Assembly (NCBI RefSeq): GCF_014784055.1
Contig: NZ_CP061813.1
Location: forward strand, 1-64,000
Length of the DNA: 64,000 nucleotides
From: Polaribacter haliotis
GTDB taxonomy: Bacteria; Bacteroidota; Bacteroidia; Flavobacteriales; Flavobacteriaceae
Direction of reading: 5' to 3'
The translations under genes were made by a program, and so were the position numbers. The notes beneath the pieces are model-generated. The model saw only the letters and a program-made list of their open reading frames with translations, was not told the origin of the DNA and did not search any database. Shown one piece after another: positions 36,001 to 42,288 of this stretch (within the stretch, counting starts at the first letter, position 1; each line of letters starts with the position of its first letter).

Positions 36001-36514
36001 TGAAGCAATAATAGGAAGATTATTAGACCATTATTACGAAATAAATGCAGGAGTTGGCGTACATAAATCACCAAATTTATATGGCGCTTTTCCAACAGAT
36101 GCTTATTCACATACACCAGCAGGAAAAGGAGCACAACAACCAGGAATGACTGGGCAAGTAAAAGAAGATGTTTTAAATAGATTTGGAGAGTTAGGTGTTT
36201 TTGTTACAGAAGGGAAGATAGTTTTCAATCCAAGATTATTAAAACAAGAGGAGTTTTTAACAAGCGAAAATGACTTTGAGTATATATCTGTTTCTGGGGA
36301 AAATAAAAAACTAAGCTTAGCTTCAGGTAATTTGGCTTTTACATTTTGTCAAGTTCCTGTGGTTTATGAATTGGCCTCAAAAAATAGCATTCAATTATTT
36401 TATAATGATGGAAATAAAAAAGAAATTGAAGGTTTACAATTAAACACAATAATAAGTAAAGAAATTTTTGAAAGAACAAATGCTATTGAAAAAATAGTAG
36501 TTCTTATAAAATAA
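33080..36514 (+). CDS. Beta-1,3-glucan/oligosaccharide phosphorylase, GH149-type
   Basis: A 1144-residue cytoplasmic protein with no signal peptide. The ATG at 33080 is chosen over an in-frame TTG 14 codons upstream. Size and motifs fit the GH149 phosphorylases, which use phosphate to release glucose-1-phosphate from beta-1,3-oligoglucans. The N-terminal beta-sandwich has FISSNGGLTAGRKNAQN. The (alpha/alpha)6 barrel has RRHGDPSRPWNKF and GGFDWEIIEEHDPW, whose Asp508/Asp516 are catalytic candidates. The C-terminus has GRSGTFFGYEGLGSIYWHM and VGVHKSPNLYGAFPTDAYS. GH94 and GH161 are less likely given length. It heads an operon with GH17 (5 nt gap). It is the beta-glucan counterpart of the maltose phosphorylase at 5446. 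Confidence 0.8.
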   Translation: MSTVLQENKLESNGKLVSINNESFYKISDSHLMRPFFMTIVSDANHWMFISSNGGLTAGRKNAQNALFPYYTDDKITALAETSGTKTIFRITKNNQNSLWEPFSERQAGLYNISRNLYKNVYGNKVIFEEINHDLELTFKYEWNSSNKFGFIRKPTLLNNSLEEISVEALDGFQDLLPAGIGSEFQLSYSNLADAYKKCELEKEVGLGIYALSAIIVDKAEPSEALKANVVWSLGIDNPTFLLSTLQLNNFRRGISLEEEVDLKAEKGAYLTQFNFSLSSGKDKNWMQVAEVNQTVSQIHKIAAQISSEKNLQEIVEQDVELGTENLIKLTAGADGLQLTNDKLVNTRHFSNTLFNIMRGGIFDDNYTIEKEDFIQYVSKANKTVFADKKQELENLPVKFTLDFLREFAKKDSNSNFKRLSLEYLPLKFSRRHGDPSRPWNKFSINTQSEVDGSKILDYEGNWRDIFQNWEGLAHSYPQFIESMIHKFLNATTFEGYNPYRVTKGGFDWEIIEEHDPWSYIGYWGDHQIIYLLKFLEFIEDHYPNELLKLFTENVFVYANVPYKIKSYQDILKNPKDTIDFDYKLNVEIDEKRAHLGADGALIEDKNNAIYKVNLIEKLLVTVLAKIANFIPEGGIWLNTQRPEWNDANNALVGNGVSMVTLNYLRRFIDFYENLVKKSEVDNIEISEELAVFFFKVLETLEENKHILSGNFSDVDRKTVLDGLGNPASVYRESVYKNGFSAKKKNLSKENLLEFFETTKAYLEHTIRANKRDDNMYHAYNLMTINSNKEVSISYLSEMLEGQVAALSSGYLSAKDALDLLDGLKNSALFRKDQYSYILYPNKELPRFTKKNNIDSERVEKSELLSTLIKNNDQTIVEKDVHGNYHFNGNFNNANSVKEALDKLPKEKYKNLLKKDSQDVLNIFEEVFDHKSFTGRSGTFFGYEGLGSIYWHMVSKLLLAVQENCLLAINNNESEAIIGRLLDHYYEINAGVGVHKSPNLYGAFPTDAYSHTPAGKGAQQPGMTGQVKEDVLNRFGELGVFVTEGKIVFNPRLLKQEEFLTSENDFEYISVSGENKKLSLASGNLAFTFCQVPVVYELASKNSIQLFYNDGNKKEIEGLQLNTIISKEIFERTNAIEKIVVLIK

Positions 36515-36519
36515 GTAAA

Positions 36520-37794
36520 GTGAAGAAAGTTTTTAGAATTTTAGTGGTTTTATTCATTCTAATTTTGAGTTACAGTTGTAATTCGAAAAAGGAAAAAACT
36601 GCAAATTCTAAAACGAAAATTACGGCATCAGATATTTTAGGAAACCCTAATTATTTGGCAATTTCTTATGGTGGTTATCGACAAAAGTCGAGAGCTGTTC
36701 AGCCAACAATTCAAGAATTAAAAGACGATTTAAAAATTTTATCTGCGATGAATATTAAGGTTTTAAGAACCTACAATGTTCATTTGGCACAAGCTTCTAA
36801 TTTGTTGGAAGCAATTCATCAACTTAAAAAAGAAGATACAGATTTCGAAATGTATGTGATGTTGGGTGCTTGGATAGATTGCGAAAATTCTTTCAGTTCA
36901 GAAAATGGTGGCCCAAATCACGAAAAGGAAAATCCAAGAAATGCAAAAGAGATAGAAACTGCAGTTTCTTTAGTTAAGAAATACCCAAATATTGTAAAAA
37001 TTATTGCAGTTGGTAACGAAGCAATGGTAAAATGGGCAACCAGTTATTATGTGCAGCCAAAAGTGATTTTAAAATGGGTAAATCACCTTCAAAATTTAAA
37101 GAAAAAAGGAGAATTACCAACAGATTTATGGATTACTTCTTCAGACGATTTTGCTTCTTGGGGTGGAGGAGATGAGAACTATAAAGTGAAAGAATTAGAA
37201 GAATTGATAAAAGCTGTAGATTATGTTTCTATGCACACATATCCTTATCATAATTCACATTACAACCCTTCTTTTTGGAAAGTTCCAGAAAATGAAGAAG
37301 ATTTGAGCGACATCGAAAAAATAGACAAAGCAATGTTAAGAGCGTTTGAATTTGCAAAAAATCAATATAAAAATGTTTCGAAATACGTAAAAAGTATTGA
37401 TAGCACAAAACAAATTCATATTGGAGAAACTGGTTGGGCAACAATTTCAAACGGACATTATGGAGCAAATGGTTCCAGAGCTACAGACGAATATAAGCAA
37501 GCTAAATATTATCAATTAATTAGAGATTTTACCAATAAAAATAACATTTCGTGTTTTTATTTTGAAGCTTTTGATGAGCAGTGGAAAGATGCAAATAATG
37601 CAGAAGGTTCAGAAAATCATTTTGGATTGATAAATCTTAAGAATGAAGCCAAATATCCTTTATGGAAAATGGTGGATAATGGCGTTTTTAATGGATTGAA
37701 AAGAAATGGAAAACCAATTACAAAAACATATAATGGAAATCTGGATAGTTTAATGAAAAGTTTACAAACACCAAATACAGAGTATCCAAGATAA
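36520..37794 (+). CDS. GH17 beta-1,3-glucan-active lipoprotein, GTG start
   Basis: A 424-residue lipoprotein. The start is GTG at 36520, required to include the signal MKKVFRILVVLF and lipobox Cys20 (SYSC). GH17 enzymes hydrolyse or transglycosylate beta-1,3-glucan. The barrel contains acid/base Glu167 (AVGNEAMVKW) and nucleophile Glu303 (HIGETGWATIS), and YGGYRQKSR near the start. SMHTYPYHN sits in the expected strand between them. It probably shortens laminarin oligosaccharides in the periplasm. Spacing is 5 nt from the phosphorylase and 8 nt to the next gene. Confidence 0.88.
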   Translation: MKKVFRILVVLFILILSYSCNSKKEKTANSKTKITASDILGNPNYLAISYGGYRQKSRAVQPTIQELKDDLKILSAMNIKVLRTYNVHLAQASNLLEAIHQLKKEDTDFEMYVMLGAWIDCENSFSSENGGPNHEKENPRNAKEIETAVSLVKKYPNIVKIIAVGNEAMVKWATSYYVQPKVILKWVNHLQNLKKKGELPTDLWITSSDDFASWGGGDENYKVKELEELIKAVDYVSMHTYPYHNSHYNPSFWKVPENEEDLSDIEKIDKAMLRAFEFAKNQYKNVSKYVKSIDSTKQIHIGETGWATISNGHYGANGSRATDEYKQAKYYQLIRDFTNKNNISCFYFEAFDEQWKDANNAEGSENHFGLINLKNEAKYPLWKMVDNGVFNGLKRNGKPITKTYNGNLDSLMKSLQTPNTEYPR

Positions 37795-37802
37795 ACGAAT
37801 AA

Positions 37803-38810
37803 ATGATGAAAAAAATCTTATTAATTCCTATTGTTCTATTTGTTTTAATTTCTTGTAATAAAGAAGTTAAAAGTGATGTGGTTACTGTTTCTGGAAGAAA
37901 AATAATGGTAAATAATCAACCTTATTTAATTAAAGGAATCTGTTATCATCCAGTTCCAAAAGGTTCTGATAAAAGAGATTTTGGCAATCTTACGCAAGAT
38001 TTATCTTTAATGAAAGAAGCAGGAATAAACACAATTAGAGTGTATGAACCTATTGAAGAAGTTGCTGTTTTAGATGAGATTAATAAAGCAGAGATAAAAG
38101 TAATTATCGGTTTTGGCTACAATCAAGGAGGTAAAAATGATATTCTTTCGGGCACTTTTATCAATTATGTAAATAAATTCAAAAACCACAATGCAATTTT
38201 AATGTGGGAGTTAGGAAACGAATATAATTATCATCCAGAATGGTTTGAAGGTGATATTAAAAACTGGTATACAGCAATGAATGCTGCCTCAGAAATCATT
38301 CACGAAAACGATAAAAATCATCCAACAACAACAGCTCATGGAGATTTACCAGATGCATTAGCTTTATCTATGAGTAAAAATATAGATGTTTGGGGAATGA
38401 ATGTTTATAGATGGGATAATCCAGAAACAATTTTTGCTCAATGGGAAAAAGTAAGCGAAAAACCAATGTATTTATCAGAAGCTGGAGGAGATAGTTATAT
38501 GGTAATTGAAAAAGCAGGTTACAAAAAAGGAGTCAACGAAAAAGCACAAGCAGATGCTACTTTAAATGTTTTAAAAAAATCATTTACGAACAAAAATATC
38601 TGCTCAGGAATCACTTTATTTTCTTTTACAGACGGTTGGTGGAAAGCAGGAGATAACACCACACAAGATATTGGTGGTTGGGCACCCAACAGTTCTGGAG
38701 TTCCTTATGATGGATCACCAAATGAAGAATTTTGGGGAATTGTAGATATTGAAAGAAATAAAAAACAAGCTTTTAAAGTAGTGCAAACACTTTATGAAGA
38801 ACAAAATTAA
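37803..38810 (+). CDS. Clan GH-A glycosidase lipoprotein, family uncertain (GH2-core/GH5/GH158-like)
   Basis: A 335-residue lipoprotein (VLISC, Cys18) that is a single TIM barrel. The sequence VSGRKIMVNNQPYLIKGICYHP resembles the barrel entry of GH2 and GH5 enzymes (quoted core NNQPYLIKGICYHP). The two catalytic Glu are visible, Glu140 in WELGNEYNYHP and Glu226 in MYLSEAGGDS, and DVWGMNVYRWDNP lies between them. It lacks the beta-sandwich domains of full GH2 enzymes. GH158 endo-beta-1,3-glucanase is a plausible home given context, but I cannot place it by eye. It lies between GH17 and GH30 (4 nt to the GH30 ATG), so beta-glucan is the inferred substrate. Confidence 0.75.
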   Translation: MMKKILLIPIVLFVLISCNKEVKSDVVTVSGRKIMVNNQPYLIKGICYHPVPKGSDKRDFGNLTQDLSLMKEAGINTIRVYEPIEEVAVLDEINKAEIKVIIGFGYNQGGKNDILSGTFINYVNKFKNHNAILMWELGNEYNYHPEWFEGDIKNWYTAMNAASEIIHENDKNHPTTTAHGDLPDALALSMSKNIDVWGMNVYRWDNPETIFAQWEKVSEKPMYLSEAGGDSYMVIEKAGYKKGVNEKAQADATLNVLKKSFTNKNICSGITLFSFTDGWWKAGDNTTQDIGGWAPNSSGVPYDGSPNEEFWGIVDIERNKKQAFKVVQTLYEEQN

Positions 38811-38814
38811 AATT

Positions 38815-40308
38815 ATGAAAAAAAGCACACATTTTTTAAGCGTTTTTTTACTTGTAATGATGATGAGTTGCGAAAGTAATAGCAAAAAATTATCTGTTGA
38901 AGTTTTTGAAACTTCAGAAAGCGGAAATAAGTTAACAAAAATTTCTAATTTTAATACAAATGAAAATGCTTCAATTATAAAGTTAGATACTTCTAAAACT
39001 TTCCAAACCATTACTGGTTTTGGAGGAGCTTTTACTGAATCTTCTGCTTATTTACTTAATCGATTAAGTAAAAAAAATAGAGATACTATTCTACAAGCTT
39101 ATTTTTCAAAAGACGGTGCAAATTATTCATTAACTAGAACGCACATGAATTCTTGTGATTTTTCTTTGTCTCAATATTCATATTCACCAGTTGAAGATGA
39201 CATGGAATTAGAACATTTTACAATTAAAGAAGATAAAGACGATTTAATTCCGATGATAAAGGATGCAATGAAAGTGTCTGAAGATGGTTTTAAAATATTC
39301 GCTTCTCCTTGGACAGCTGCTCCTTGGATGAAAGATAACAAAAAATGGGTTGGAGGAAAATTACTATCAAAATATTATGATACATGGGCACTTTTCTTTT
39401 CAAAATATATAGACGCTTATAAGGAAGAGGGAATAGATATTTGGGGTTTTACAGTAGAAAATGAACCTTTAGGAAATGGGAATAATTGGGAATCTATGCA
39501 TTATTCTCCTGATGAAATGACCAATTTTGTTAAAAATCATTTAGGACCAAAATTAGACGAAGATTATCCAAATGTAAAGATTTTAGGATATGATCAAAAT
39601 AGAGAACATTTAAAAGAATGGGTAGATTCTCAATTTAAAAACGAGGAAACCTCTAAATATTTTGATGGAACAGCCATTCATTGGTATGCAAGTACTTATG
39701 ATTTTTTTGCAGAAGAATTACAATACGCACATCATAAAGCCCCAAATAAATACTTAATAGAAACAGAAGGTTGTATCGATTCTCAGGTTCCAGAATGGAA
39801 AAACGATGCTTGGTATTGGAAAAAAGAAGCAACAGATTGGGGTTGGGATTGGGCTCCAGAAAAAGACAAACATTTGCATCCAAAATATGCGCCAGTTAAT
39901 AGATATGCAAGAGATATTATTGGTTGCTTAAATAATTGGGTAGATGGTTGGGTAGACTGGAACATGGTTTTAGACAAACAAGGAGGCCCAAATTGGTTTA
40001 AAAATTGGTGTGTGGCTCCTGTAATTGTAGATCCAGAAAAAGATGAAGTTTATTTTACGCCACTTTATTATACAATGGCTCATTTTAGTAAATATATTAG
40101 ACCAGAGGCTAAAGTTATAGGTTTAGAGAATTCTGATAAAGATTTACAAGTTACAGCAGTTGAAAATCAAGATGGTTCGATAGCAGTTGTTGTTTTCAAT
40201 GAAGGAAAAATTGCGAAGGATTTCAAATTACAATTTGGCGAAAAAGAAACTGCAATACATATAAGTGCACAAGCATTACAAACAATTATAATATCAAATA
40301 AAAATTAA
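38815..40308 (+). CDS. GH30 beta-glucosidase/beta-1,6-glucanase lipoprotein
   Basis: A 497-residue lipoprotein starting at ATG 38815, just after the previous stop (lipobox MMSC, Cys19). An ATG seven codons upstream overlaps the previous gene and lengthens the signal, so it is not preferred. GH30 signatures are ITGFGGAFTESSAYLLNRL, acid/base Glu217 (TVENEPLG) and nucleophile candidate Glu318 (IETEGC). FASPWTAAPWMK is also typical. The C-terminal beta-domain closes the protein. In laminarin loci of marine Bacteroidota, GH30 enzymes remove beta-1,6 side glucose, the expected role here. The 3' neighbour transporter follows after 4 nt. Confidence 0.92.
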   Translation: MKKSTHFLSVFLLVMMMSCESNSKKLSVEVFETSESGNKLTKISNFNTNENASIIKLDTSKTFQTITGFGGAFTESSAYLLNRLSKKNRDTILQAYFSKDGANYSLTRTHMNSCDFSLSQYSYSPVEDDMELEHFTIKEDKDDLIPMIKDAMKVSEDGFKIFASPWTAAPWMKDNKKWVGGKLLSKYYDTWALFFSKYIDAYKEEGIDIWGFTVENEPLGNGNNWESMHYSPDEMTNFVKNHLGPKLDEDYPNVKILGYDQNREHLKEWVDSQFKNEETSKYFDGTAIHWYASTYDFFAEELQYAHHKAPNKYLIETEGCIDSQVPEWKNDAWYWKKEATDWGWDWAPEKDKHLHPKYAPVNRYARDIIGCLNNWVDGWVDWNMVLDKQGGPNWFKNWCVAPVIVDPEKDEVYFTPLYYTMAHFSKYIRPEAKVIGLENSDKDLQVTAVENQDGSIAVVVFNEGKIAKDFKLQFGEKETAIHISAQALQTIIISNKN

Positions 40309-40312
40309 TATT

Positions 40313-41809
40313 ATGTCAAACTCTAATTCTACATCTAAAGTTCCATTTGGGCAAAAAGTAGCATTCGGAATAGGAATGTTAGCAAACCAAATGTTTCCAG
40401 CTATTTTAGGAATTTTTATGGTGGTTTTGGTACAGGATTTAGGCTTCCCTGGTTGGATGTGGGGTGTGTTGTTTTTTCTGCCAAGAGTTTTCGACTCCAT
40501 TACAGATCCAATAATGGGTTTTATTTCTGATAATACAAAATCGAAATGGGGAAGAAGAAGACAATATGTATTTATTGGTGCTATTATTATGGGAGCCGCT
40601 TTTATTATGATGTGGCAACTGCATAGAGAAGATGGTATCGATTATAATTTTATGTATTTTCTTTTATGGTCTTTCGTATTTTATTTAGGACTTACAATTT
40701 TTAGTGTTCCCTATGTAGCAATGGGTTATGAGATGAGTAACGATTTTCATGAACGCACAAACATTATGGCAGTTGCACAATGGATTGGCCAATGGGCTTG
40801 GGTAATTGCACCTTGGTTTTGGGTTATTATGTACGACCAAGGTTGGTTCGAAACTGCAGACATTGCTACAAGAGAATTGGCTATTTATGTAGGTATTATT
40901 TGTATGTTATTTGCTATGGTACCAGCTATTTTTATCAAAAGTAAATCTACTTTAAATGAAAATTATTCACCCTTAACATTTAAAAATATTGGAGGAAGTT
41001 TAAAAGAAATATTAAACGGATTTAAAGAAGCTTTTAAATCAGAACCTTTTAGAAAATTATGTATTGCTACATTTTTTATATTCAATGCATTTAATACAAT
41101 TGCAAGTTTTTCATTCTTTATAGTAGTTTATTATTTATTTAATGGAGATGCAGGTGCTGCAGGAATTTGGCCAACCTTATTTGGTAGTATTGGTGCTTTA
41201 GCCACCACATTTTTAGTAATTCCTATAGTTACAAAAATGTCTAAAGTAATGGGTAAAAAGAATGCATTTATAGTATCACAAGGAATTTCTATAATTGGGT
41301 ATGTAATGTTGTGGTTTTTATTTATTCCAGGAAAACCATATATGTTTATTTTTGCATTGCCATTTTTCTCATTCGGAATAGGAAGTTTATTTACTTTAAT
41401 GATGTCCATGACTGCAGATGTTATTGACTTAGATGAGTTAAATACTGGTAAACGAAGAGAAGGAATTTTTGGTGCGATTTATTGGTGGATGGTAAAATTC
41501 GGTTTTGCGATTGCAGGTTTATTAACTGGTGCAATTATGACGCTTGTTGGTTTTGATCCAAGTGTAGCTGTACAACCAGAAGGAGCTGTAACAGGTTTAA
41601 GAATGTTCTATTCAGGTTTTCCAATTTTAGGAACATTGGTAGCCATGTTTATAATGCGTAATTATAATGTTACTGAAGAAAAAGCAAGAGAAATTAGAAC
41701 AGAACTAGATAAGAGATTACTTGTAAAAGAGAAGGATACAAATAGAAAAAATAAGAACAGAATTAAAAATAAAGAGTTATATAATTCAATTTCAATAGCT
41801 GATAAATAA
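40313..41809 (+). CDS. GPH-family sugar:cation symporter, probably for laminari-oligosaccharides or glucose
   Basis: A 498-residue inner-membrane protein of about 12 helices. The loop MGFISDNTKSKWGRRRQYVF (residues about 65-84) is the signature of glycoside-pentoside-hexuronide symporters, as is VFDSITDPIMG. A second signature is LDELNTGKRREGIFGAIYWW (about 378-397). It ends in a long charged cytoplasmic tail rich in Lys/Arg/Asn. It is the last gene of the phosphorylase-GH17-GH30 operon and would bring oligosaccharides to the cytoplasmic phosphorylase. A strong terminator follows at 41869. Confidence 0.9.
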   Translation: MSNSNSTSKVPFGQKVAFGIGMLANQMFPAILGIFMVVLVQDLGFPGWMWGVLFFLPRVFDSITDPIMGFISDNTKSKWGRRRQYVFIGAIIMGAAFIMMWQLHREDGIDYNFMYFLLWSFVFYLGLTIFSVPYVAMGYEMSNDFHERTNIMAVAQWIGQWAWVIAPWFWVIMYDQGWFETADIATRELAIYVGIICMLFAMVPAIFIKSKSTLNENYSPLTFKNIGGSLKEILNGFKEAFKSEPFRKLCIATFFIFNAFNTIASFSFFIVVYYLFNGDAGAAGIWPTLFGSIGALATTFLVIPIVTKMSKVMGKKNAFIVSQGISIIGYVMLWFLFIPGKPYMFIFALPFFSFGIGSLFTLMMSMTADVIDLDELNTGKRREGIFGAIYWWMVKFGFAIAGLLTGAIMTLVGFDPSVAVQPEGAVTGLRMFYSGFPILGTLVAMFIMRNYNVTEEKAREIRTELDKRLLVKEKDTNRKNKNRIKNKELYNSISIADK

Positions 41810-41868
41810 AATTAACTATGTATAATTAATATTATTTATAGTAATATTTTTAGAAATTATTTTTAAAT

Positions 41869-41902
41869 AAAAACACTACTTAAAATGTAGTGTTTTTTTT
41901 TT
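41869..41902 (+). terminator. Strong intrinsic terminator after the GPH transporter
   Basis: An 11-bp stem (AAAAACACTAC with GTAGTGTTTTT) and a 7-nt loop are followed by a run of 10 T residues from 41893 to 41902. Confidence 0.88.
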
Positions 41903-42201
41903 GAGAAGATTTTAAATTTAATTTTGTTGTTTATTAAAAGATAATTTAAAACCTACCTCGTTGTTTTTTAATAATTTAATTTTTAATAAATCAGTTTTAA
42001 TTATGTGAATTTCATTTTTTTAAATCAATACATTTAAAAACAGTAGCTTAACATTTCGATTGCTAACAATACATTACCCATACAAAACCATTTTTGATAT
42101 AAAATATATAAAATTTTATTTATTAACTGAATTTTACTTATAAGCCTATTATTACTGGTTATTATTTGGGTTATTAATAATTAATTACCTTTTATTTTAC
42201 A

Positions 42202-42222
42202 ATGTATGTTTTTTGTTGGGGT
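42202..42222 (+). promoter_or_regulatory. 21-bp promoter motif identical to the one upstream of laminarin susC
   Basis: All 21 bases match 24037-24057, and ACCTT occurs at the same 15-nt offset upstream (42187). The distance to the -7 box (31 nt) is also identical. This strongly suggests one regulator controls both promoters. Confidence 0.75.
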
Positions 42223-42253
42223 ATTAATTAAGAATATTTCAATAAAGTGGATG

Positions 42254-42261
42254 TATTTTTG
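42254..42261 (+). promoter_or_regulatory. -7 promoter box of the secreted module protein gene
   Basis: TATTTTTG matches TAnnTTTG exactly, 31 nt after the shared motif and 27 nt before the ATG. Confidence 0.65.
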
Positions 42262-42288
42262 AGACATAACGAATAAAACATTTACAAC

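Larger units (their letters stand above)
41810..42288. other. 479-nt AT-rich intergenic region
   Basis: No ORF of note. It contains the terminator of the preceding operon (41869-41902) and, at its right end, the shared 21-bp motif (42202-42222) and the -7 box (42254-42261) of the next gene. The middle 300 nt is A/T-rich with no recognised structure. Confidence 0.7.
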
